Positions 27,845 to 37,469 of a stretch of DNA of 64,000 bases are shown here, one piece after another; within the stretch, counting starts at the first letter, position 1, and each line of letters opens with the position of its first letter. The stretch comes from Dyadobacter jejuensis. GTDB taxonomy: Bacteria; Bacteroidota; Bacteroidia; Cytophagales; Spirosomataceae. The notes under the pieces were generated by a model. The model had not been told where the DNA came from. It searched no databases and worked only from the letters and a program-made list of their open reading frames with translations. The stretch lies in the NCBI RefSeq assembly GCF_003149085.1, contig NZ_QGDT01000016.1:47698-111697 (forward strand), read 5' to 3'. The position numbers were made by a program, and so were the translations under genes.

Positions 27845-28202
27845 TGAATTCTAAATCTTATCGAAAAATGTTTAGGAAAATATGGCCTAAATTAACTTTA
27901 ATAATTGAATATATTACAGGTAGCCTTATTGTAAATTCATGAAATAGAATCAAGAGGTTATTTAATGGTCGTAAAGTCAGTCCCGCTTATTGGTCCTATG
28001 GGCTTTGGTGGTTGTGTTGGATAGTTATTATTTTTAGTATAAGCGTGTTATCTGGATCATAATGCCATCAAACATAGCCTGCATTTTTGCCGCTTATCGC
28101 TTAAGAAAATCCGTAATTATACGGATTGTGTTTTGACTATTGTCCCTCTATCTTTGATGCCGTTGAATGGCCTGGGATTATCGCCCTACTAAAACAACCA
28201 TT
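27845..28202. other. Divergent intergenic region
   Basis: This AT-rich spacer lies between the leftward sensor-kinase gene and the rightward small gene at 28203. It should hold the sensor operon promoter, but no clear TAnnTTTG box was found near 27844. No gene is seen. Confidence 0.4.
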
Positions 28203-28514
28203 ATGAGAAATATAGCGGCCAATGCCATGCTTAATCTGAGGGATCAGCCTGCATCTTTATTTGTACACGGCTCCGTCCTAACTTTCAGAATGGACGATCG
28301 GGTGGTGATTAGCAGGGTGGTACAGGCCGGCGATGAGGGGGAGAGGGACTCTCTAAGATTAGTGCTCGTTGTGGCCGAAGGAACTGGCCCCTATAAGGGA
28401 ACGGCGAAGTCCTTTGTTTTCGAAACTACTGACCCCGAAATTAGGAGTTACCAGAAGGTTCATATTAGGTACGGTCTTTCGAGCCTGGTATTACCTATCC
28501 AAGTTTTGTCTTAG
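28203..28514 (+). CDS. Hypothetical protein, 103 residues
   Basis: A small predicted soluble protein that I do not recognise. It is rich in beta-strand-like segments (SLFVHGSVLTFRMDDRVVIS, LRLVLVVAEG) and ends in SSLVLPIQVLS, suggesting a compact beta-barrel or sandwich. The start is taken as the ATG at 28203; an in-frame ATG at 28167 would add 12 residues. It has no signal peptide. It precedes the three-gene set at 28609-31315 by 94 bases and may belong with it. Confidence 0.55.
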   Translation: MRNIAANAMLNLRDQPASLFVHGSVLTFRMDDRVVISRVVQAGDEGERDSLRLVLVVAEGTGPYKGTAKSFVFETTDPEIRSYQKVHIRYGLSSLVLPIQVLS

Positions 28515-28608
28515 AAGCGTGCGATAAGCACGTTATAATGCATTCAAGTGCGTATCGATATAGATCTTGTTTTTAATTTTTTTGTAACCCTACCTTAATT
28601 CAATCATT

Positions 28609-28887
28609 ATGAAAGACTTGTCCAATCCCGGTAATACAATTTTTGAAATTCTTCCTCCTTTCTATCATAGCGAGTTTAGTCCAGAATTTTTACAATTAAC
28701 CTTGAGTGAAATATCCCCAGAGTTGACCGAGCCAGGGGGACGTTTCCATGCCGAGTTTGAAAAACTGGGGACTGAGGTATTTGACCGGCTCCTAGACTTT
28801 CTTGCCGAGCCTTGTCGTGGTGCCGAATGGTGCCCCCCTCTGGATCTGAAAGTGAAAGTAAAGGAAATATTGGATCACCTTCCTTAG
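28609..28887 (+). CDS. Hypothetical protein, 92 residues
   Basis: A small acidic helical protein that I do not recognise. Visible features are the segment ILPPFYHSEFSPEF near the N-terminus and a C-terminal helix LDLKVKVKEILDHLP. There is no signal peptide. It ends five bases before the ATG of the next gene, so the two are probably translated from one message. It could be a small partner subunit of that protein. Confidence 0.6.
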   Translation: MKDLSNPGNTIFEILPPFYHSEFSPEFLQLTLSEISPELTEPGGRFHAEFEKLGTEVFDRLLDFLAEPCRGAEWCPPLDLKVKVKEILDHLP

Positions 28888-28892
28888 AAGGC

Positions 28893-29915
28893 ATGCAAAG
28901 GGTCCAGTCTACCTCCGTTGTTGCCTATACGCCGGAGAACCGTTGTGGGGGAATGCCTGCCTTCGACTACCTTTTATCGGAGGCAAGCATTGGCCAATCG
29001 ATTCGTTTTTTGGGTGATATTCCGGCGGACATGAGCACGCTTTGGGGGTATGAAATCAGGTTGGCCGATTACACTTTGCAGGCCGACTTCCAAATTTGTA
29101 TTTCCAAGGCCACATTCGGGGCCTTTCAAGAATATTTATGGAATGTTCCTTATGCCCATCGGATGTGGGGAAATCTTCGTACCCTGGTCGACCAGTGGCG
29201 AGGTCGACGCACAGATCTGTACTATTTGCTGAAGAATATATGGCTAGAAATGGATGCGACTCAGATGGCCTCCACCGACCCCGTGCCTAATTTCTTCTTC
29301 GGGCCGGTAGATGGACTCAATACCGATGCGTTTACGAAGGTCGTACCCTTTATCTTTTCGTATTTTGGAGAAACCTTAGAAAAACCATCCATAGATTCCT
29401 TGGCTTTTATCCATGCTGCCTTGCCGGCTGGCTCATGGATCCCCCAAATAGGGAGGATGACGGCCCGACCCGGTAAGCAACCGGTCCGTTTGTTCGTTCA
29501 TCGTATTTCGGAACTCGAAATAGTACCCTTTTTACAGCGGATAGGCTATCGGTTAACTTACCCGATGCTGGTCACCCTGTTGAGGGATATGCATGAGGTT
29601 TTCGACTTTGTAGACATCAATGTGGAAACTTGCTTGGGCTCCGGTCCGCATCGAGTCGGGTTGGAGGGCTACATTCAGCGTTGGGATGCTATACGCTTGC
29701 AAAAGGTATTAGATTTTTTACAAAAAAGGAAATTAATAGAATGGGTATATACCGATCGTCTCAGACAATTTTTGGCTGCAGCGACACATCGTACTTCGGC
29801 CTACCAAGAGTATATCCATCACATTAAGATCACCTTTGCAAGCGACGGGCCGCTCGAAGCGAAGCTCTATATCGGCGTTAAAAATATATCTATCTGGTCA
29901 AAAGTAGAAAAATGA
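28893..29915 (+). CDS. Hypothetical protein, 340 residues
   Basis: A predicted cytoplasmic protein of unknown function. The ATG at 28893 is preferred because an earlier in-frame ATG at 28812 would overlap the preceding gene by 76 bases and encode a low-complexity leader. Distinctive segments are KNIWLEMD followed by PNFFFGPVDG (about 115-145), IGRMTARPGKQPVRLFVH (about 205-225), RVGLEGYIQRWD (about 275) and a C-terminal strand AKLYIGVK. I have an impression of similar uncharacterised proteins in cyanobacteria but cannot name a family. It overlaps the next gene by four bases (ATGA). Confidence 0.65.
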   Translation: MQRVQSTSVVAYTPENRCGGMPAFDYLLSEASIGQSIRFLGDIPADMSTLWGYEIRLADYTLQADFQICISKATFGAFQEYLWNVPYAHRMWGNLRTLVDQWRGRRTDLYYLLKNIWLEMDATQMASTDPVPNFFFGPVDGLNTDAFTKVVPFIFSYFGETLEKPSIDSLAFIHAALPAGSWIPQIGRMTARPGKQPVRLFVHRISELEIVPFLQRIGYRLTYPMLVTLLRDMHEVFDFVDINVETCLGSGPHRVGLEGYIQRWDAIRLQKVLDFLQKRKLIEWVYTDRLRQFLAAATHRTSAYQEYIHHIKITFASDGPLEAKLYIGVKNISIWSKVEK

Positions 29916-31315
29916 TGAAACCATTTGTATCGGTAGTCTTGGTGGTAGCAGGCTTGCTAAGCGGACTCTTCTGGGAGGAGGGGCAGGCCTTGAAGCAGAA
30001 ATGCCTCTCCTATTCGCAAGTTCCTGTTGACTTAGCCTTGGATAATGCCATCAATCGGCCCTTAGGGCATAGGGAGTTTACGAGTCGTGCGCAAGCCGTA
30101 GCCGACACCATAGCATGGAAAACCTTTATGGCCATCCATTGGCCCTCCGACCAGGAGGGGAACCCCGACCTCTCTGCATGTTTTGGGGATAAGTCGGCCC
30201 GCTTCGTTTGGGAAAGGTGGCAGGATATAGACCGAGTTTTTGAGGGTAGTGAGGTCCAAATGGAGCTTACTAAAAAAAGAAGTGCATACCTCAAATCGGC
30301 CCTTTCTCCCTCTTCGCACCAGGCCATTTTCGCCTTAACAGACACCGAAAATAAAGAAATGAAGGCCTATGATGAAGTCGATAGGTCTTGGCCAGTAGTC
30401 GATCAAAATGGGAATAAAACCTATTTTAAAACCTACTATAATCGGGTGATGACCGATTATATCTCCGCCGCCCATCTCCATAATATGGAGGGGGTTCGGG
30501 CTTTCGTAGAAACCTTCCCATATGTAAATAAGCAAGTGGAGTTAAAAGTAAATGATCGGACGGTTCCCCTCAATAGGATCTATTTTCCGATGTATATAGC
30601 GGGAGTTACACGAGAAAAAAAATTGGGCACTCGGCCCGAATCCACCCTAAAACTTACGCCAGGTGCAGGTTCGATCATGATCAAAACCGCTTGGAAAATT
30701 TTAACACCCTCCGACGATGCCAGTCGTTATTTGGTAAGGGAGGCCATCGTCAAAGAAAATGATACCCTTGTGAAAGTAGGTTTGGTAGCCATGCATATTG
30801 TATTGAAATATGCCGAGCTTCCTCAAGGGATCTGGAGCACCTTCGAACATACCGATAATGTTCCCGATATAGTGAATAATAAGGTGGTGGTGGATCCTCA
30901 TAAAAAGTACAATTATTACCATGCCTCATATGGCGACCAGGTCAATGAAAGTCCTGATACAGCAGGTAAATCGCGACTGGCTCGCCTGCGGCCTATGAGC
31001 GCGGCGGTAAAGGAGCTGAATCGGTGGATGCATGCGGAGATGCGCGCTATGACTGGCGATTCATTTTGGCAAAATTATAACCTGATCGGCAGCCAATGGT
31101 CCCAATCCCCTCGTTTATATCCGTCCGATGTGCATTATACGGGCTCACCGGAGCCGGCCTCTTTGGCCAATGCGGTCATAGAAAATTATAGGCAACGGTC
31201 GTCCTGCATTGGCTGCCACGCAGGTGCTAGCCTGCAAGTGCCTGCAGGGGGCAACAGGCCAGCTACCTCCCATAGCACCGATAAAGTGATGGGGATGACC
31301 CGACTGAACCGATAG
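29912..31315 (+). CDS. Secreted protein with a single C-terminal haem c motif
   Basis: A 467-residue exported protein. It has a signal peptide (about 1-27, KPFVSVVLVVAGLLSGLF). A central domain includes SIMIKTAWKIL and VAMHIVLKYAELPQGIWSTFEHTDNVPD, a pattern seen in a family of uncharacterised c-type cytochrome-like proteins. One haem attachment site, CIGCH (Cys432, Cys435, His436), lies close to the C-terminus. A single haem near the end suggests an electron-transfer or redox role in the periplasm. It overlaps the preceding unknown gene by four bases, so it is coupled to a cytoplasmic protein of unknown role. Confidence 0.75.
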   Translation: MMKPFVSVVLVVAGLLSGLFWEEGQALKQKCLSYSQVPVDLALDNAINRPLGHREFTSRAQAVADTIAWKTFMAIHWPSDQEGNPDLSACFGDKSARFVWERWQDIDRVFEGSEVQMELTKKRSAYLKSALSPSSHQAIFALTDTENKEMKAYDEVDRSWPVVDQNGNKTYFKTYYNRVMTDYISAAHLHNMEGVRAFVETFPYVNKQVELKVNDRTVPLNRIYFPMYIAGVTREKKLGTRPESTLKLTPGAGSIMIKTAWKILTPSDDASRYLVREAIVKENDTLVKVGLVAMHIVLKYAELPQGIWSTFEHTDNVPDIVNNKVVVDPHKKYNYYHASYGDQVNESPDTAGKSRLARLRPMSAAVKELNRWMHAEMRAMTGDSFWQNYNLIGSQWSQSPRLYPSDVHYTGSPEPASLANAVIENYRQRSSCIGCHAGASLQVPAGGNRPATSHSTDKVMGMTRLNR

Positions 31316-31555
31316 GGATGTTTATTGGTTATATTGCTATACTTGTGTATTTTGTCGGTTTATATCGAGTACCATTGGTGACCTCTCCTGTGTCGTATTA
31401 CACGACCTTAGACTCCCTGAAGACCTCATTTTGATTAATGAAACCCTAGTGGCCAACTTAATGCCTGATTGCTAGCAACGACGATCTCTTCGTAATTATA
31501 ATCATGCGTTTTGCTCAATTCATTACTCTGCGATTCGTGTCCATCCAAAAAGAAA

Positions 31556-32707
31556 ATGACTTTATTAAAAATGGGAGTGATAGGGACCTCCAAAAAAGTA
31601 GATGAAAGACGTGTGCCCATACATCCTGAACATTTAAAAAGACTCCCAGAAAATATCCGTAAACAACTCATTTTCGAGAAGGGTTATGGACTTCCTTTCC
31701 ATGTTGAAGATGCAGAAATTAGGGAATTGACCGGGGGAATAGCGACCAGAAGTGAAATTTTGTCAGATATTGGCGCTGTAATTATTGCCAAGCCCGTATT
31801 GTCCGATCTGGTAGAGCTGAAAGACGGTGGTACCCTTTGGGGGTATCCTCATTGTGCCCAACAAAAGGAGATAACGCAGACTGCCATCGATAAAAAGTTA
31901 ACCCTGATAGCCTTTGAGGATATGTATGTATGGAGCCCTAAGGGACAAATGGGGCGCCATACCTTTTATAAAAACAATGAGATTGCGGGCTATAGTGCGG
32001 TGATCCATGCCCTCCAACTGAAAGGGATAGACGGGCATTATGGTAACCAACGAAAAGCGATTATCTTTAGCTTTGGTGCGGTGAGTAGAGGTGCAATTTA
32101 TGCCTTAAAAGCACATGGCTTTCGGGACATTACCATCTGTATTCAACGCCCCGACCATGAAGTTAGAGAGGAAGTGCTGGATGTTCATTATGCCAGGCTA
32201 CGCAAGGGGAAGGCGGGGGAGCCTAGACTAATTGTGGTAGAGCATGACGGATCGGAACGGCCGTTATTGGACTTGATTCAGGAATCTGAAATAATTATTA
32301 ATGGAACCTACCAAGATATCGACGACCCCATCGATTATGTAAAGGAGGAAGAAAAGGCTAGGCTCAGACCTGGAACGCTGATTGTAGATGTAAGCTGTGA
32401 TGAAGGAATGGGCTTCTATTTTGCCAAACCCACCACTTTCAAAGAGCCCCTAATCGCTATTGATAAAATCGACTATTATGCCGTTGATCATACCCCGAGC
32501 TACTTTTGGGAAAGTGCCTCACGCTCCCTATCGGCCGCTTTAATCGTGCATCTTCCGGCAGTCCTTTTAGGTCGAGATAGTTGGCTTGAAAATAGTACCA
32601 TTAGAAATGCCATCAACATCGATCGAGGGGTCGTTGTGAAAGACAGTATACTCGACTTCCAGCATCGGCTCAAGGAATACCCACATCTTATCAACATTGC
32701 AAGCTAA
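31556..32707 (+). CDS. N5-(carboxyethyl)ornithine synthase-like dehydrogenase
   Basis: A 383-residue member of the alanine dehydrogenase / N5-(carboxyethyl)ornithine synthase family, which reductively joins pyruvate to ornithine or lysine side chains (or deaminates alanine) with NAD(P)H. The N-terminal substrate domain reads MGVIGTSKKVDERRVPIHPEH. The nucleotide-binding region is KAIIFSFGAVSRGAIYALKAHG (about 170-190). The later signature LIVDVSCDEGMGFYFAKPTTF fits the carboxyethylornithine synthase branch better than alanine dehydrogenase. The start is the ATG at 31556; a longer frame from 31511 has no support. It stands alone, with no ornithine-pathway neighbours. Confidence 0.78.
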   Translation: MTLLKMGVIGTSKKVDERRVPIHPEHLKRLPENIRKQLIFEKGYGLPFHVEDAEIRELTGGIATRSEILSDIGAVIIAKPVLSDLVELKDGGTLWGYPHCAQQKEITQTAIDKKLTLIAFEDMYVWSPKGQMGRHTFYKNNEIAGYSAVIHALQLKGIDGHYGNQRKAIIFSFGAVSRGAIYALKAHGFRDITICIQRPDHEVREEVLDVHYARLRKGKAGEPRLIVVEHDGSERPLLDLIQESEIIINGTYQDIDDPIDYVKEEEKARLRPGTLIVDVSCDEGMGFYFAKPTTFKEPLIAIDKIDYYAVDHTPSYFWESASRSLSAALIVHLPAVLLGRDSWLENSTIRNAINIDRGVVVKDSILDFQHRLKEYPHLINIAS

Positions 32708-32920
32708 TCGTATTGCTTTGAGAGGTATTCCTGCTTGCAGGGCAACCGTTAAGGAAGGGGATCGCCAGAATATGAAAATGAAGCATTTATGGTATCAGTA
32801 TAATCACTTCTAAGGGTGCTTTAGTGGATGTTTACTTATTAAATTAGATCCAAAACAGGCTATTACAGTAAGTTTTATTTGGACTTGGTGCAATGGCCTG
32901 ATCATCACTCAAGCACTTTT

Positions 32921-34459
32921 ATGCACTTTCCCTTTCCAAAATTTATATTGCTGGGTGCCCTAATTGTTCTGTTAGGGGCTTTTACCATTGTTTTAAAACC
33001 CAGGGGGGAGGAGTCCCGGCCCCAGCGTCCCAATATCCTCTTCGTTATTTCCGACGATCAATCTTTCGCCCATGCTTCCGCTTATGGTTTTAAGGCCATA
33101 GACACACCGGCTTTCGACCGGGTGGCCAGGGAGGGGGTGTTGTTTACCAACGCCTTTGTCGCTTCTCCAGGTTGTAGCCCCTCAAGAGCAGCCATCCTGA
33201 CGGGTAAAAACTGCTGGCAAATAGGCCCAGCAGGTACCCATGCCAGTACTTTTCCTATAGAGCTACAGATATTTACCGATGTATTGCAAGAATCGGGTTA
33301 TTTTGTGGGACTAACTGGTAAAGGCTGGGGGCCTGGCAAAGTAGTGGGTAGGGCGCATAACCCCGCCGGGAAGCAATATGATCGGCATACATTAACCGCA
33401 CCCAAGGGAATAAGTAATAACGATTATGCGGCCAACTTTCAGGACTTTTTCGAGCAAAAGCCCTCTGATCAGCCCTTTTGCTTTTGGATGGGTGCTCAGG
33501 AGCCTCACCGCCGTTATCCAACGGGGATTGGTGAGCGCAGCGGTATGAAGATTTCCGATGTGAAGGTACCTGCTTTTCTGCCCGATCAGGACGAGGTGAA
33601 ATCGGATATGCTCGATTACCTATACGAAATCCAGTGGTACGACCGGCATTTGGGGCGAATTTTGGCCCTATTGGAGGAGAAAGGCGAGCTAGAAAATACC
33701 CTGGTGGTGGTGACCTCCGACAACGGCATGCCTTTTCCTCGTGCCAAGGCCAATTGTTATGAATATGGAATCCATGTACCCCTGGCCATTCGGTGGGGTG
33801 CTCAGGTAAAAGGAGGACGCGTGATAGACGACCTGGTGAGTTCTATCGACTTTGCACCTACCTTTTTGGAAGCGGCTGGGATAGGGCTGAATACCATGAA
33901 GCTGGAAGGAAAAAGCCTGATGAATATTCTGAAGGCTACTACCGAAGGTTTGGTGGATACAGAACGTACGGCCGTTTACGCCTCTCGGGAGCGGCATTCG
34001 TCTTCTAGGTGGAATAATTGGGGGTATCCACAGCGCACCATTCGGAAGGGTCAGTACCAGTATATATGGAATGTTCATCCAGAGCGCTGGCCAGCAGGTG
34101 CACCTCAAAAATACGACGCTGATGGTACTTTGGGCCCCATGCATGGCGCTTATCATGATATCGACGACTTCAACGAGTCGCCACTAAATATTTTACGGGA
34201 GGATAAGGATATGGCCCCCTACTTTCATATGGCGGTCGACAAGCGACCGGCTGAGGAACTATATGATATTAAAAAAGACCCAGGCTGCCTACAAAACCTG
34301 GCTGCCGACCCTGCTTATGCAGGCATCCGCAAGCAGATGTCCCAGGAACTTAAGGACTATCTGGCCCAAACCCACGACCCACGGACCACTGCCGACGGGG
34401 AGATCTTTGAAACTTATATTCGCTACAGCCCGATCCGGACATTTCCAAAACCCAATTGA
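32921..34459 (+). CDS. Sulfatase (formylglycine-dependent, S1 family)
   Basis: A 512-residue exported arylsulfatase-type enzyme. The start is the ATG at 32921, giving a hydrophobic N-terminal signal or anchor (FPKFILLGALIVLLGAFTIV); the in-frame TTG at 32879 is less likely. The active-site signature CSPSRAAILTGK (Cys about 85, converted to formylglycine by maturases) is present. Metal-binding residues are seen in NILFVISDDQ near the N-terminus and VVVTSDNG in the middle. The layout resembles heparan N-sulfatase-like enzymes. The substrate is probably a sulfated polysaccharide or its fragments. It converges on pckA. Confidence 0.92.
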   Translation: MHFPFPKFILLGALIVLLGAFTIVLKPRGEESRPQRPNILFVISDDQSFAHASAYGFKAIDTPAFDRVAREGVLFTNAFVASPGCSPSRAAILTGKNCWQIGPAGTHASTFPIELQIFTDVLQESGYFVGLTGKGWGPGKVVGRAHNPAGKQYDRHTLTAPKGISNNDYAANFQDFFEQKPSDQPFCFWMGAQEPHRRYPTGIGERSGMKISDVKVPAFLPDQDEVKSDMLDYLYEIQWYDRHLGRILALLEEKGELENTLVVVTSDNGMPFPRAKANCYEYGIHVPLAIRWGAQVKGGRVIDDLVSSIDFAPTFLEAAGIGLNTMKLEGKSLMNILKATTEGLVDTERTAVYASRERHSSSRWNNWGYPQRTIRKGQYQYIWNVHPERWPAGAPQKYDADGTLGPMHGAYHDIDDFNESPLNILREDKDMAPYFHMAVDKRPAEELYDIKKDPGCLQNLAADPAYAGIRKQMSQELKDYLAQTHDPRTTADGEIFETYIRYSPIRTFPKPN

Positions 34460-34495
34460 GGCAGCCGGTTGCAGCTTTTTAGGCTAGTGGCTGCC
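34460..34495. terminator. Possible hairpin between convergent sulfatase and pckA genes
   Basis: GGCAGCC (34460-34466) and GGCTGCC (34489-34495) are inverted repeats around a loop containing CTTTTTAGG. The right arm overlaps the last codons of pckA. It may end both transcripts. Confidence 0.35.
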
Positions 34496-36106
34496 CGAGG
34501 CAATTTCCTGAATCGGTTTATTGGTTTGGGCCAGCCGTAAGGCATTGGTGTCGAATTTTTCCTTAAGCAGGCACGCTTTACGTTCATATTCGGTAGGGTC
34601 GAGCCACGATTGTTCCGGGTTTAATAGGGTGTCGGGGACATTGGGGCAATGCTGAGGTACCGCTACTTCGAAAACGGGGTGTGTCACGAAGGGGGTATGA
34701 GCGAGGCCGTTGTCCAGCACGGCATGCAGTAAGGCCCTGGTATAGGCCAGAGGAATCCTGTTTCCTACGCCATAGGGGCCACTGATCCAGCCCGTATTGA
34801 GCAGCCATACTTGGGCTTTGCTCTGTTCCAATCTGTCGCCAAGCATACGGGCGTATACGTCGGGGTGTAAAGGAAGAAATGCCTCTCCAAAGCATGACGA
34901 AAAAGCCGCTACTGGCTGGTTGACCCCCATTTCTGTTCCCGCGAGCTTAGCAGTATAGCCCATTTTGAAGTAAAACATCGCCTGCTCGTTGGTCAGGCGC
35001 GACAGGGGCGGTAATACTCCGAAAGCATCGGCGGTAAGGAAGAAAATATGCTGGGGGGGAGGGCCTATGGATGGGTGGCAGGCATTGGGGATATAGTCGA
35101 GCGGATAGGCCGTTCTCGTGTTTTCGGTAACCGAAATGTTTTGGAAATCGACCGTCAGGGTATTTGCATAAAACCGGGTGTTTTCGAGTACTGTCCCCGT
35201 ACGGATGGCCTGAAATATTTCGGGTTCGCTTTCAGAAGTCAAATTGACGACCTTGGCATAGCATCCTCCTTCAAAATTAAATATGCCATTTTGGGACCAG
35301 CCGTGTTCATCGTCGCCAATAAGCTGTCGGCTGGCATCGGCCGATAGGGTCGTTTTTCCCGTCCCCGACAATCCAAAAAATAAGGCGGTATGGGCCTGGT
35401 CGTTGGCATCCTTCCCTACGTTAGCCGAGCAGTGCATGGGCAGAACCTGATGCACGGTAGGTAGTAAAAAATTCATAACGGTAAACATGGCCTTTTTAAT
35501 CTCTCCTGCGTAAGCCGATCCACCGATAAGGACTATTTTTTTGGTGAAATTGATGATGGTGAAATTCCCTTGCCGGGTACGATCTTCCGTGGGGTTCGCT
35601 TCAAACTCGGGTATACATATTACCGACCAGTCTGGATGGAATGCAGTAAGTGCCCTATCGCCGGGTCTGATGAAAAGGTGATGACAGAAAATACTCTGCC
35701 ATGCAAGGGTGCTGCTGATCATCAGCCGTTGTTCATAGCGCACTTCGGCGCCTACCGAGGCATATCGGACAAAAACCTCCTTGCCTTTCAGGTAAGTCAA
35801 CATTTTTTGGTGCAAGGTATCGAAAGCGTCTGGGGAATAAGGAAGGTTAATATCGCTCCAATGGATGGGTTCCCTGGTGAGGGCGTCGAGCACTATAAAC
35901 CGGTCTTTTGGTGAACGACCCGTAAAATTGCCCGTATCGCACATCAGGGCCCCTGTGTCGGTCAGTATGCCTTCCTTTCTCTTAAGGGATAGCTTGACAA
36001 GCTTTTCTGGACTTAGTTGTAAATATACCCGCTTGCAGTGCATAAGGGCTTCTATAGGGCCGGTGTCTACTAGTCGGTCGGTAATTACCTTTGTTTCTTT
36101 TTCCAT
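34484..36106 (-). CDS. pckA: ATP-dependent phosphoenolpyruvate carboxykinase
   Basis: A 540-residue cytoplasmic enzyme converting oxaloacetate and ATP to phosphoenolpyruvate, ADP and CO2, the first committed step of gluconeogenesis. The kinase P-loop GLSGTGKTTLS is present (about residues 245-255), followed by the metal- and substrate-binding segment IGDDEHGW. The upstream RSPKDRF is the oxaloacetate-binding region. Length is typical for the bacterial ATP-type enzyme. It is transcribed alone, convergent with the sulfatase gene. Confidence 0.97.
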   Translation of the reverse strand: MEKETKVITDRLVDTGPIEALMHCKRVYLQLSPEKLVKLSLKRKEGILTDTGALMCDTGNFTGRSPKDRFIVLDALTREPIHWSDINLPYSPDAFDTLHQKMLTYLKGKEVFVRYASVGAEVRYEQRLMISSTLAWQSIFCHHLFIRPGDRALTAFHPDWSVICIPEFEANPTEDRTRQGNFTIINFTKKIVLIGGSAYAGEIKKAMFTVMNFLLPTVHQVLPMHCSANVGKDANDQAHTALFFGLSGTGKTTLSADASRQLIGDDEHGWSQNGIFNFEGGCYAKVVNLTSESEPEIFQAIRTGTVLENTRFYANTLTVDFQNISVTENTRTAYPLDYIPNACHPSIGPPPQHIFFLTADAFGVLPPLSRLTNEQAMFYFKMGYTAKLAGTEMGVNQPVAAFSSCFGEAFLPLHPDVYARMLGDRLEQSKAQVWLLNTGWISGPYGVGNRIPLAYTRALLHAVLDNGLAHTPFVTHPVFEVAVPQHCPNVPDTLLNPEQSWLDPTEYERKACLLKEKFDTNALRLAQTNKPIQEIASGSH

Positions 36107-36281
36107 GACCCTCTCTATTTAGTGTAGCGATGTACTCCTAAAATAAGCTATATTTTTGTTAATTCCAATAGTATCTTGTGCTATTTCCAGAGGGTTGTCG
36201 CTGGACCTGGTAGGCTAGTGAAGAAAATACGCCTACCGAAGGGGTATCCAAAATATTTAAGGGGAATCGTTTTTGGAATCA

Positions 36282-37145
36282 TTACTCATAATTGGCCTTG
36301 TAGTTCCTAGGGGTGGTGCCGGTATATTTTCTAAAATTCCGATTGAAGTTCGACAGAGAGTCGAATCCGCTATCATAGGCTATTTGGGAGATGCTCGTTT
36401 TTTTGTCTAACAGCAACTTACAGGAGTGCCCAATACGTATTTCGTTTACAAAATCAACAAATGTTTTATTAACCCGAGCTTTAAAGTACCTACAGAAAGC
36501 AGCTTCAGTCATTCCGGCCAACGCAGCAACGTCTCCCAGTCGGATCTCCTGTTGGTAGTGTTGCAGCACATGATTATGGACCTTTTGCATGCGTTCGGTT
36601 TCGGAGAGTTTATAATGATTGGTATACCCGTAGCTTGCAATAGGGGTGCCTCCCGACTCATGAGTCATAGCCTCCAGCAAGTGGAGGAGCTTCAAAAGGC
36701 TCTTTAGGCCATCCATGGCTAGCATCTCCTGAAGCGTGCTGGCTATTAGCTCTTTCAAAGGGCCTTTATATTGTATCCCTCGCTTCGCATCCAAAAACAA
36801 TTGTTTGAGGGGGATCATTTCTGGTCTATCGAGGAAATCTTTCCCCATAAAGTCCTCTTGAAAATACAAAACAATTCCGTGGGTCATAAGACCAGTATCG
36901 GCAGCGTAATAGGCGGCATCATTTCTCCATAAATGTGGGACGTCGGGGCCTAGAAAAACGGTATCGCCCGGCTCAAACGATTGAATAGAGTCCCCAATAA
37001 AACGTTTTCCCGTTCCCTCTAAAACCGTGAATAGCTGATAATGGGGATGGAAATGCCAATTGGAGTCGAAATGGGGCTCAATGAGTTCTTGAATCGTGAT
37101 GCTTCGAATCTGACTTTCAATTTTTTTGTGGATGGGCGCCTTCAT
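36282..37145 (-). CDS. AraC family transcriptional regulator with cupin domain
   Basis: A 287-residue regulator. The N-terminal cupin-like sensor (about 20-120) contains HFHPHYQLFTVLEGTGK-type residues and FEPGDTVFLGPDVPHLW. The C-terminal AraC domain (about 190-287) has two helix-turn-helix units, MTEAAFCRYFKARVNKTFVD and ISQIAYDSGFDSLSNFNRNF. Relatives in Bacteroidota control sugar-use genes. It lies divergent to the lipoprotein gene at 37470. Another regulator of the same layout occurs at 45983. Confidence 0.93.
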   Translation of the reverse strand: MKAPIHKKIESQIRSITIQELIEPHFDSNWHFHPHYQLFTVLEGTGKRFIGDSIQSFEPGDTVFLGPDVPHLWRNDAAYYAADTGLMTHGIVLYFQEDFMGKDFLDRPEMIPLKQLFLDAKRGIQYKGPLKELIASTLQEMLAMDGLKSLLKLLHLLEAMTHESGGTPIASYGYTNHYKLSETERMQKVHNHVLQHYQQEIRLGDVAALAGMTEAAFCRYFKARVNKTFVDFVNEIRIGHSCKLLLDKKTSISQIAYDSGFDSLSNFNRNFRKYTGTTPRNYKANYE

Positions 37146-37469
37146 ATGTCTACCTTAATATTTGCCTAAAATAGATTTTAACGAGTGAATTTAATCAAAA
37201 AAAGATCAAATTGTGCAAGAGGATAGGAATATTGACTTATTTAATTGAAAATAATAGAGCCATCCATTTGTTTTCCGAATACTAAAATGATCGTTTTTGG
37301 GCTAGAATTTGTTTGGGTTTTACCTATATTCATATCCACGTTATCAAATTGATACTAATATATCTTGGGAATTCGTTGGGTAAAACCAAGTTTGGCATCA
37401 TATTAATATGAGTCGTATTTGCTTTTAGGGCTTATCGGAGTACATCTTCAACTATCCTACTCAGTAGTT
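37146..37469. other. Divergent intergenic region
   Basis: This AT-rich spacer between the AraC gene and the lipoprotein gene probably holds both promoters. I saw no gene and no convincing TAnnTTTG box at a standard distance from either start. Confidence 0.4.

Noticed and set aside
28812..28892. Upstream start for the 340-residue unknown protein
   Set aside because: It would overlap the preceding gene by 76 bases and add a Ser-rich leader. The ATG at 28893 directly follows that gene's stop.
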